Part shown: piece after piece, positions 53,853-61,284 of the stretch
How positions within the stretch are numbered: the stretch's first letter is position 1
Layout of the letters: the number at the start of each line of letters is the position of its first letter
Origin: DATLMR01 sp964615905
GTDB taxonomy: Bacteria; Acidobacteriota; Blastocatellia; UBA7656
Direction of reading: 5' to 3'
Assembly (NCBI GenBank): GCA_964615905.1
Contig: CAZTUB010000010.1
Coordinates: forward strand, 62,001 to 126,000
Length of the DNA: 64,000 bases
Program-made: the position numbers and the translations under genes
Notes under the pieces: generated by a model
Databases searched by the model: none
Told to the model about the DNA's origin: nothing
The model's input: only the letters and a program-made list of their open reading frames with translations

Positions 53853-54773
53853 ATGACAAGCTTGGAATCGATCACAGCCATTAGACAGCGTGTGCAGCCG
53901 TGGCAAATATTGCTATGCGCAGGGGTCTGCGGCTACCTGTCGCTGAGCGCGGCGACGCACTCTTTGAAGACCTATCACTGGTTCATGCTGGTTGTGATAC
54001 CGGGGGCGTGGCTCTACAGGGAGCGCATGCGCCGGTTCTTTCTCGACTGGGCCCCGATGATCGCTTTCTGGGTAGTGTATGACAGGCTGAGGCTCGTCCA
54101 ACCGCTGCTGCTAGACCGCGTGATAATCGACCAGGCTTACAAGCTCGAACTATGGGCCTTCGGCTGGATGGCGTCAGGCGATTTGCCCGCGCACGCGGGG
54201 CGGGCGTGGCTCGCCACCCTGAGCGGTACGGCGGCGGGCAGCTTTATAAGCTGGGGCGCGCAGCTTGTTTATCTATCACATATTTTCGTCGTGCCGGTTT
54301 TGATGCTTTTCTGGTGGCACGCCGACCGAAACCGCGAGCGGTTCCTAAAGCACGTAAAGGCGTTCACCGCGCTACACCTGCTCGCGATCTCGCTTTACCT
54401 GCTCTTGCCGGTCGCGCCGCCGTGGTGGGTGAGCCTGCACGGGTTCGCGTCGCCGTCTGCGGAGATGCTCGCGCAGACACGCATGAGCGATGCGATGGAC
54501 GGGGCGCTGGTCGCGCGCATGATAAAGACCGCGTCGTTGTGGTTTGCCGCAGTCCCTTCGCTCCACGGCGCATACCCTGTGCTTTTGCTCTTGCTCGGAC
54601 TGGGCGAGCGCAAAAGGGGCGTGCTTGTTTTGCTCGGAATCTACTCGGCGGCCATGTGGGCGGCAACCGTGGTCCTGAATCAACACTACATCATAGACCT
54701 TATGGCGGGAGCCGCGCTCGCCGCCGTAGCCTGGCTGATCTTCAAGCCTCGCACCCGGTCATTGGCATTATGA
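53853..54773 (+). CDS. PAP2-family membrane phosphatase (Aur1/inositolphosphotransferase-like)
   Basis: This is a 306-residue membrane protein with about seven hydrophobic helices. AAVPSLHGAYPVLLLL carries the PSxxH-type motif and LNQHYIIDLMAG the HxxxD motif of the PAP2_3 (Aur1/Ipt1-like) subgroup; the early KX6RP motif of classical PAP2 enzymes is not seen. It probably acts on a phospholipid or polyprenyl-phosphate head group. I start at ATG 53853 with GAGG upstream. Its stop overlaps the convergent 2OG-oxygenase 3' end by 6 bp. Confidence 0.85.
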   Translation: MTSLESITAIRQRVQPWQILLCAGVCGYLSLSAATHSLKTYHWFMLVVIPGAWLYRERMRRFFLDWAPMIAFWVVYDRLRLVQPLLLDRVIIDQAYKLELWAFGWMASGDLPAHAGRAWLATLSGTAAGSFISWGAQLVYLSHIFVVPVLMLFWWHADRNRERFLKHVKAFTALHLLAISLYLLLPVAPPWWVSLHGFASPSAEMLAQTRMSDAMDGALVARMIKTASLWFAAVPSLHGAYPVLLLLLGLGERKRGVLVLLGIYSAAMWAATVVLNQHYIIDLMAGAALAAVAWLIFKPRTRSLAL

Positions 54774-55484
54774 ATAAAACCAGCCGCCGATGCTCACTCT
54801 CGCCGCATCGCCTGCCGACGGCTTGATACGGTTTACGCAGTGCTCTGTCCCGGCCGTGACATCAAACAGGACGAGGCTGTTAAACCGGCTCTCGACCTCT
54901 ATCAACCCGCCGTCTGGGCTTATCATCGCGAGTTCCCCGCCAAATGAACGCTTCCACCCGGCGCTTAAATAAAAGACGAAGGCCAGCCGCTTCATGTCGT
55001 CGTCGTCACTGTGCGCGCGAAGAAAATCGCCGCGCCTGTAAGAGTATGCGTTCATCTTAACCGCTTTGAGTCTGGTCCCGCATATCATCTCGAAATATTG
55101 CCTGAACTCCGGCCCTCTCACGGCTTCAAAGAAATCATGAGCCGTCGTCGTAGGGTCGCTGTGGCGACGGTCGAGCGGCACACCGGCCAGTTGCCTGAAC
55201 CGAAAGAACCGCTCCCGGTCTTTTGCTTTGATCCAGTCTTGCCTGCTCACGCCTGCGATGGTGCCGGAGCCGTCCTTGTCCGAATAAAGCCCGTAAGAGA
55301 TTTTAAATGCGGCTTCGGTCGTCAGGAAGCGGCTTAGATTGGCGGCGACTTCATCGAGCAGAAAGTTATGCAAGACTACCAGCCGCGCAGGGTGGCCAAC
55401 GAACGCCTCCGCGTAGCCTTTGACCGCTCTCGCCTGAAGGTGGCGGGGCTGAATCCAGGGATTGAGTCGCTTGCGGTCTACCAT
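54768..55484 (-). CDS. 2-oxoglutarate/Fe(II)-dependent oxygenase (prolyl-hydroxylase-like)
   Basis: This is a 238-residue double-stranded beta-helix oxygenase. Iron ligands are His158 and Asp160 (FLRAHSDDDD) and His215 (GTEHCVNRI); Arg229 (AARVSIGGWF) should bind the 2-oxoglutarate carboxylate. The closest theme is the prolyl 4-hydroxylase/Ofd1-like group, so a protein hydroxylase is possible but not certain. The ATG at 55482-55484 has GAGG six nt upstream. It lies 28 bp downstream of the crotonase gene, suggesting one operon with it and the large kinase. Confidence 0.88.
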   Translation of the reverse strand: MVDRKRLNPWIQPRHLQARAVKGYAEAFVGHPARLVVLHNFLLDEVAANLSRFLTTEAAFKISYGLYSDKDGSGTIAGVSRQDWIKAKDRERFFRFRQLAGVPLDRRHSDPTTTAHDFFEAVRGPEFRQYFEMICGTRLKAVKMNAYSYRRGDFLRAHSDDDDMKRLAFVFYLSAGWKRSFGGELAMISPDGGLIEVESRFNSLVLFDVTAGTEHCVNRIKPSAGDAARVSIGGWFYS

Positions 55485-55512
55485 AACAAGCCTCAATTTA
55501 CCGTATTAATCA

Positions 55513-56427
55513 CTACTTTGAAACCGAGGGGCCAAAATCTCCGAAAGGCGAGTCGCGCTCTTCGACCGCGCGTTTGAATCCGGCCTCCGAGGCGCGCTGC
55601 TGAAAGCCGTAGCCTTCTTTGGTATGGCGAGCCATCCCGTCAAACAGTGTGCCTAGCATCTGGGTCGTCTGCAGACCTTGATTCATCACGGTCTGGTTTA
55701 CGAGCAGCTTCATCATCATCAACTGGTTGACGGGGAGGCGGGCTATTCGCTCAAGCAGCGACTCGAACCTCTCGTCGAGCCGGGACCGGCTCGCTGACTC
55801 TGTCGCAAGCCCCCACTCGACCGCTTCCGAGCCGGATAGGCTGTCTCCTGTAAAGAGCAGCCGCCGCGTCTTTTCAAGCCCGATGCGGAAGACCCACATC
55901 GCAGTCGTGGGCGCTCCCCACACACGCGCGGGCGGGTAGCCTATCTTCGCCTCGTCTTCGATTATGAGCAGGTCCGAGCACAAGGCCATGTCTGTCCCGC
56001 CAGCGACGCAGAACCCGTGGACCTTGCATACGACAGGCTTATCGCTATGAAAGAGGCTCATAAAACCACGGACGTTACGACTCATCATCGCGTAATCGAT
56101 CATTGGGTCCCAGGTCTCACGAGGGTCGTGGTTGGCTCGCTGGACTGAAGGGTCCATGAAAGAGCCTTCTCGAAGGTCGCCCGCTTCGAGAGGGTCGCCC
56201 ATCCTCTGCTCGGCGGATTCGACCAGATCGTACCCGCCGCAAAAGCCCTTCCCGTTGCCCGAAAGCGCGATGACGTGCACGCTTCGGTCGAGATTTGCGC
56301 GCTCGACCGAAGCGGCAAGCTCCTGAGGCATATCGAGCGTGATGCCGTTGCCGCGCTCCGGGCGGTTCAGCGTTATCCGCGCCACCCTCCCTGTGACTTC
56401 GTACGTCATGGTCTTTAGCTCGCTCAT
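55513..56427 (-). CDS. Crotonase-fold protein with atypical active site
   Basis: This is a 304-residue enoyl-CoA hydratase/isomerase superfamily protein. ALSGNGKGFCGGYDL gives the first oxyanion-hole motif and VHGFCVAGGTDMALCSDLL the second. Aligned by eye with mammalian enoyl-CoA hydratase, the two catalytic glutamates are not conserved: the first position is Asp (GGTDMAL) and the second falls on Pro/Ala in IGYPPARVWGAP. It belongs to a crotonase subgroup with this YPPxRVWG motif whose reaction I cannot name. ATG 56425-56427 has a GGAGG upstream. It starts 13 bp after the kinase stop. Confidence 0.85.
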   Translation of the reverse strand: MSELKTMTYEVTGRVARITLNRPERGNGITLDMPQELAASVERANLDRSVHVIALSGNGKGFCGGYDLVESAEQRMGDPLEAGDLREGSFMDPSVQRANHDPRETWDPMIDYAMMSRNVRGFMSLFHSDKPVVCKVHGFCVAGGTDMALCSDLLIIEDEAKIGYPPARVWGAPTTAMWVFRIGLEKTRRLLFTGDSLSGSEAVEWGLATESASRSRLDERFESLLERIARLPVNQLMMMKLLVNQTVMNQGLQTTQMLGTLFDGMARHTKEGYGFQQRASEAGFKRAVEERDSPFGDFGPSVSK

Positions 56428-56440
56428 ACACCTCCGCTCC

Positions 56441-59400
56441 TCAGTCCTTAGGAAACCCCGGCGCAAGCATGCGTGTTATCAAAGCCGGGTTCTTGATCTT
56501 CTGTTTAAGCATCCAGCTCTCGGCTTCGGCAACGAGTTTGCCGCCTTCGTCGCCGCCCAGGAGTTGTCCGAGCCGCCGCTGGGCAGTCGCCCAGTATAGC
56601 TTCATGTCAGCAGCTTTAAACGCATCGGCTGCGCTCGACAACAGCGATGCGGCAAGCCGGTCGTCTCCTTTTACGCTCGCTACTCCTGCGCGCAAAAGCG
56701 AGACGAGCGGGTCGCTCCAATCCATGCGCTCGCGCTCGATCAGCCGCGCATACCGCTCGGCCTCGGCCACCCGCTCCGCCTTATCGATGCGCATGCGCGA
56801 CGTGGACGCGATTGTCGCGACGGCAAGCGCGCTGCGGGCTTGAAGATACATGGCCTCGATCCTGAGAATCTGTATACGCAGCAGCATCGACTTTCGAATC
56901 ACAGGCCATTGACTCGTTATGTGCTTCCACGCCACAAGCCCGTCGCCCGTGTAAAGCTCTATCTGCGTGAGCGCGGCGAACGCGTTGTAATGCTGGAGGT
57001 GGAACCCCTCCTGCGACCACGCCTGAAGCGATTCGATAACTTCCTGCCGCGCGCCGTTCGGGTCGTCGGCCGCGAGCCACATGATGTTGAGCCGGACGCG
57101 AAGGTCCGTCGCCGCGTAAAGATTCCCCTGCTCTTTGGCCGCCGCCAGAAGCGCGGGCAGCTTGTAGGATATCTCTTCGAGTTCCCCAAGGTACATGAGC
57201 GAGCTGAGCATCATTCGCTGCGCGCTCGAAAGCTCCCACACGACGCCCGTGCACTGGTCGCGCAGTATCTCGGCGGCGCGCTCGCTAAGCTCGACCGCCC
57301 TCTTCCATTCGCCCGTCAGGTAAGCGGCGACGCCCGCCGTGAAATGGACGAGCCCGGTTGCGTGCGGGTGGTCTACTTTTCGCGCAAGCGCCTCGGCGGC
57401 TTTCAGGACCCGCGCGGCGCGGTTGCGCGTCGGGCCTCCGGGGCTCGCGGCGAAACCTGCCTCGAAAGCCATAGCGCGGGCTATGCGGTAAGGCTCGCCC
57501 GCCTGTAACGCGAGCAGCAGGTGGCGCGTCTGAAAATCCGCGCCCCGAATGTTATCGACCATCGCAAGCCCCGCCGCGACCGCCCAGCACGTGTCTATCT
57601 TCAGCAGGCGGTCTTCCGGTATCTGGCTCGCGTCGCGCTCGGTGAATTTGAACCCCCGCGCTAACAATTGCGCGCGGCGCACGAGCAGCGACAGCAGCGC
57701 GCGTTTCGGCCCCGCCGCGAGCTTGAGGCCGAGGGCGGCCAGGACTGTTCGGATTACGTCGAGCCCTTCGTCTATGTGGCCGCCCATGAGCAGCTGCGCG
57801 GCGGCGCGGCGCTGAAACTCAAGCGCCTTTTTGGCGTCGGAGTGGCGCGCGGCGGCAAGGTATATGCGAGCAGCCTGGGCAGGGCGACCGGCATTGGCGA
57901 GCGCGTCTCCGAGCCGCGCTTCAAGCTCGACAGGGTTGGTGGCGGCTTCGGGCGAAAGATCGAGCGCCCGCCGGTAATATAGGGCCGCGCGATCAAAGGC
58001 GAGCACCGAATCGGCCTTCCTGGCGGCGAGAACCGCCTGGCGCGCCGCGCGCTGTTTGTCGCCCGCTCCGAGGTAATGCTCGAACAGCGATTCGGGGTCG
58101 TCATACCCGCGCGATTCAAGCGCGCCGACGAGCGAGCCGTGTATACGGCGAACAGTGTCAGGGTCGAGCATCCCTGAGATCGTCTCGCGTATGCGGTCGT
58201 GGTAAAGCTCTATGCGCTGAACGGACCCGCTGCTTCTTAGAAAGTGACTGGCGCGCAGAGCGGTCACAAGCGACCGCTCGTCTCCCGTAAGACCCGCCGC
58301 CTGGTAAGCCACCTCCGCGTCAACAGGGCGGCCCGCGACCGCCAGCAGTTCCAACAGCTCGCGCGCGCCCGTGGGCAACTGCCGAATCCCCGCGTCGAGC
58401 ATCTGTGCGAGCGTGATCCCTGTGGTCGCCGCGCGCTCCGCTGTGAGCGCGTAACGGGTCAATTGCTCGACAAAAAACGGGCTGCCGCCCGACTCGCGCA
58501 CGATGGATTCGACAAACTGGCCGGCCCCTGGCATATCTGCGGGCAAGAGCGAATAAGCGAGCCGCCGCGCTTCGTCTTTCGTTAGCGGCTCGACTAAAAT
58601 CTCGCGGCAGGCGTCTGTGCCCGTCTGTCCGAGCAGCTTTCTTAGGAAGGGCTTCTGGTCGATCTCCTCGCTGCGAAACGACGCCACGAGCAGGAGCGGC
58701 GGCGGGTTTGGCGGACGGAGCAGGTCGTCTAAGAGCGCGGTCGAGTCGGCGTCTGCCCATTGAAGGTCGTCTATGTATATGACGAGCGGTCGCCTGTCGG
58801 ATATCCGCGCAAGCATCTCGCGAAGGGCCGCGAATGCGCGGCGGCGCAAAGCGAGCAGGTCCGGGATGTCCTGCTCGCGGTGCGGTGCGTTGGCTATCGA
58901 GTCCACCCTGAGCATCACGGGGAAGAGCCGCGAGAGCGCCAGCACGTCGCGCGGCATAAGAGCGTCGGCTTTCGCGCGCGAAAGCGACATGAGGTAACGG
59001 CTGAGGCTGTCTATCACGCCGTCGAGCGCCTTGTAAGGTACGCTTTCACGCTCGTAACAGCGCCCCGCGACCACCACCGCCTCTTCGCGCCGCTGCAACT
59101 CGTCGAGGAAATGGCGCACGAGCGCAGTCTTCCCCATCCCCGAATTTCCGTGGACGTATACGCTGACCGTTCGCCCCAGGCGCGTTGCGAGAAATGAGTC
59201 CGTCAGCGCGTCGAGCTGGCGCTCGCGCCCTACGAAATTCGGTTCGCGGGCGGGCGCGGCTTGCGTCAGCACAGCGACCGAATCCGAAAGCTGAACGCCG
59301 CCCAGCCGCTCCAGTATATCGCGCCCCGACGGGCGCTCGGCGGGCGGGCGCCTGAGCAGGTCGCGGCACAGCTTGTCGAGGTCTTCGGGGATTCCGGCTA

Positions 59401-60295
59401 CGATCTCCGAAGGCGGCGGCGGCTCGTACTTCTGTTTGTTGACCAGCACCTCGATAAACTGGCCCGTGAAAGGCAGCCGCCCCGTCAGCGCTTCATAGAG
59501 CATAACGCCGACGCTGTACCAGTCGCTCGCCTCCGTTATCGGGTGGCCTGCCCCTTGTTCGGGCGACATATAAGCGGGCGTCCCGGCTACGTGCAGGCTG
59601 TTGCTGTTGGCGTCGGGCTCGACCTCTGTAATCAACCCGAAATCGAGGATGACGACGCGGCCCTCTTTCGTAACAAGCACGTTGGGCGGTTTGATGTCCC
59701 TGTGCAGCTTTCCCATCTCGTGAAGCGCGAGCACGCCTTCGGCAAGTTGTCGAAGCGCGGCTCGCAACCGGTCGAGATTTACCGAAAGCGGGATCAACGT
59801 CGCGGCCAGTATGCCGCTGCCGCCCCAACTATCTATGTCCGCAAGATCGAGCGTCTCAGTCGGGTCGGCCGCTCCGACGACCGGCGACTCTATCTCGGCG
59901 GTATCGACCCTTACGTCCTGCGTATTACCGTCAATCGATTCATCTGTCGGGTAATTGTGATTATCGCGAGCAGAACCGGCCACCACAGAATCTGTGACGT
60001 ATTCGAGGAAGTTCGTCCCCTCCACCAGCTCCATCGTGAAGAACCAGTAGTCGCCTTCGGCAACCATCTCGTAGAGCGAGACGAGATTGGGGTGAGCCAC
60101 ATCCGAAAGCGAGCGAAACTCTCTCTTGAACCGGTAGATGGCCGACGCGTCCGCGCGAACGAGCGTCTTGAGCGCGACAAGCTTATCGGAATCGGCGTCG
60201 TAGGCTTCATAGACCACGCCCATGCCGCCAGCCCCCAGCCGCCGACGTATTCGGAACCGGTCATTGCCTATGAATTCGCCGCTCGGATTGCTCAT
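56441..60295 (-). CDS. Multidomain Ser/Thr kinase-AAA ATPase-TPR signalling protein
   Basis: This is a 1284-residue cytoplasmic protein. Residues 14-330 are a Hanks-type kinase: GAGGMG (21-26), Lys43, HRD 198-200, DFG 218-220. An insertion of about 70 residues, rich in Asp/Ser/Thr, lies at 101-172 between the lobes. Residues 355-640 are an AAA/MalT-like ATPase with Walker A GNSGMGKT (383-390) and Walker B LVIYIDD (504-510). The rest is helical and TPR-like (YYRRALDLSPEAATNPVEL...). This layout is that of large bacterial signal integrators that phosphorylate partners. The ATG is 60293-60295. It heads a leftward operon with the crotonase and 2OG-oxygenase. Confidence 0.92.
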   Translation of the reverse strand: MSNPSGEFIGNDRFRIRRRLGAGGMGVVYEAYDADSDKLVALKTLVRADASAIYRFKREFRSLSDVAHPNLVSLYEMVAEGDYWFFTMELVEGTNFLEYVTDSVVAGSARDNHNYPTDESIDGNTQDVRVDTAEIESPVVGAADPTETLDLADIDSWGGSGILAATLIPLSVNLDRLRAALRQLAEGVLALHEMGKLHRDIKPPNVLVTKEGRVVILDFGLITEVEPDANSNSLHVAGTPAYMSPEQGAGHPITEASDWYSVGVMLYEALTGRLPFTGQFIEVLVNKQKYEPPPPSEIVAGIPEDLDKLCRDLLRRPPAERPSGRDILERLGGVQLSDSVAVLTQAAPAREPNFVGRERQLDALTDSFLATRLGRTVSVYVHGNSGMGKTALVRHFLDELQRREEAVVVAGRCYERESVPYKALDGVIDSLSRYLMSLSRAKADALMPRDVLALSRLFPVMLRVDSIANAPHREQDIPDLLALRRRAFAALREMLARISDRRPLVIYIDDLQWADADSTALLDDLLRPPNPPPLLLVASFRSEEIDQKPFLRKLLGQTGTDACREILVEPLTKDEARRLAYSLLPADMPGAGQFVESIVRESGGSPFFVEQLTRYALTAERAATTGITLAQMLDAGIRQLPTGARELLELLAVAGRPVDAEVAYQAAGLTGDERSLVTALRASHFLRSSGSVQRIELYHDRIRETISGMLDPDTVRRIHGSLVGALESRGYDDPESLFEHYLGAGDKQRAARQAVLAARKADSVLAFDRAALYYRRALDLSPEAATNPVELEARLGDALANAGRPAQAARIYLAAARHSDAKKALEFQRRAAAQLLMGGHIDEGLDVIRTVLAALGLKLAAGPKRALLSLLVRRAQLLARGFKFTERDASQIPEDRLLKIDTCWAVAAGLAMVDNIRGADFQTRHLLLALQAGEPYRIARAMAFEAGFAASPGGPTRNRAARVLKAAEALARKVDHPHATGLVHFTAGVAAYLTGEWKRAVELSERAAEILRDQCTGVVWELSSAQRMMLSSLMYLGELEEISYKLPALLAAAKEQGNLYAATDLRVRLNIMWLAADDPNGARQEVIESLQAWSQEGFHLQHYNAFAALTQIELYTGDGLVAWKHITSQWPVIRKSMLLRIQILRIEAMYLQARSALAVATIASTSRMRIDKAERVAEAERYARLIERERMDWSDPLVSLLRAGVASVKGDDRLAASLLSSAADAFKAADMKLYWATAQRRLGQLLGGDEGGKLVAEAESWMLKQKIKNPALITRMLAPGFPKD

Positions 60296-60506
60296 CTCGC
60301 ACTCACGCAAACGAAATTATAGCGTAAAGATTTCGCGCGGTCTGCCATTCTCACTTTGCGGGGTTAAATAACAGGTATAACTAAGCTCAGCAACAACCCT
60401 TGTGTACTCTTGAGGACGGCGCGATTATACCACGGAAGCCGCCCTTTTTTCATCGCGTTGATTTTTGATTCGCAGGCTGGCATATTCTTGAGTCCGGTCC
60501 AGGCTG

Positions 60507-61271
60507 ATGACGATTCATCCCACTGCCATTATCGAAGAAGGAGCGCGGCTCGGCCTGGACGTGCGCGTCGGCCCTTACGCCGTCATCGAATCGCACACAA
60601 CTGTAGGCGACCGCACGGAGATTCGCGCTCACGCCACCATCAAACGGTTCACGTCGCTCGGCGATGACAACGTGGTGCACGAAGGCGCTGTCATCGGCGG
60701 CGAGCCGCAGGACACACGGTTCACCGGCGCGGAGAGCTTTCTGCGCATCGGCTCGCGCAATCAGATTCGCGAGGGCGTGACGATTCATCGCGGGACCGAA
60801 GCGGGGTCTACGACGGTCGTCGGGTCGGACTGCTTCATCATGGCTTATGCGCACGTGGCGCACAACTGCTCGCTCGGCGACCGCGTGGTGCTTGCCAACA
60901 ACGTCGCGCTCGCCGGTCACATCGAGATCGAAGACCAGGTCTTCATATCAGGCGGCGTCGTCGTGCACCAGTTCTGCCGTATAGGAAGGCTTGCGATGAT
61001 CGGCGGGAATTCGAAGATAGTCCAGGATTGCTTGCCGTTTGTCACAACCGACGGCGTGCCGGGCCGCGCGAGCGGGCTCAATCTGGTGGGGCTAAAAAGG
61101 GCGGGGTTCAAATCGAGCGAGATACAGAACCTAAAACAGGCGTATCGGACATTGCTGCGCTCGGGTCTTTCGCTCGAAGAGGCGCTGTCCGGCCTCGAAT
61201 CGGCCACGGACCCGCTCGTCTCTCACATGGTCAATTTCGCCCGCGCCTCAAAACGCGGCTTCTGCCGCTAA
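60507..61271 (+). CDS. lpxA: Acyl-[ACP]-UDP-N-acetylglucosamine O-acyltransferase
   Basis: This is a 254-residue left-handed beta-helix enzyme that begins lipid A synthesis. Hexapeptide repeats (IHPTAIIEEGARLG...) fill the first two thirds, and MAYAHVAHNCSLGD holds His119, equivalent to catalytic His125 of E. coli. The helical C-terminal tail starts at RAGFKSSEIQNLKQAYRTL. No lpxD, fabZ or lpxB lies beside it, unlike the E. coli cluster. It shows that the organism makes lipopolysaccharide-type lipid A and so is diderm. Confidence 0.95.
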   Translation: MTIHPTAIIEEGARLGLDVRVGPYAVIESHTTVGDRTEIRAHATIKRFTSLGDDNVVHEGAVIGGEPQDTRFTGAESFLRIGSRNQIREGVTIHRGTEAGSTTVVGSDCFIMAYAHVAHNCSLGDRVVLANNVALAGHIEIEDQVFISGGVVVHQFCRIGRLAMIGGNSKIVQDCLPFVTTDGVPGRASGLNLVGLKRAGFKSSEIQNLKQAYRTLLRSGLSLEEALSGLESATDPLVSHMVNFARASKRGFCR

Positions 61272-61284
61272 CCGGCGGCCACGG

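Noticed and set aside
59261..60322. Open frame of about 350 codons opposite the kinase gene
   Set aside because: It lies wholly antisense to a clear kinase domain, and its sequence shows no domain or ribosome-binding site; long antisense frames are expected at this GC content.
60470..60500. Sigma-54-type promoter upstream of lpxA (TGGCATATTCTTGAG)
   Set aside because: The GG and expected GC do not have the required -24/-12 spacing.
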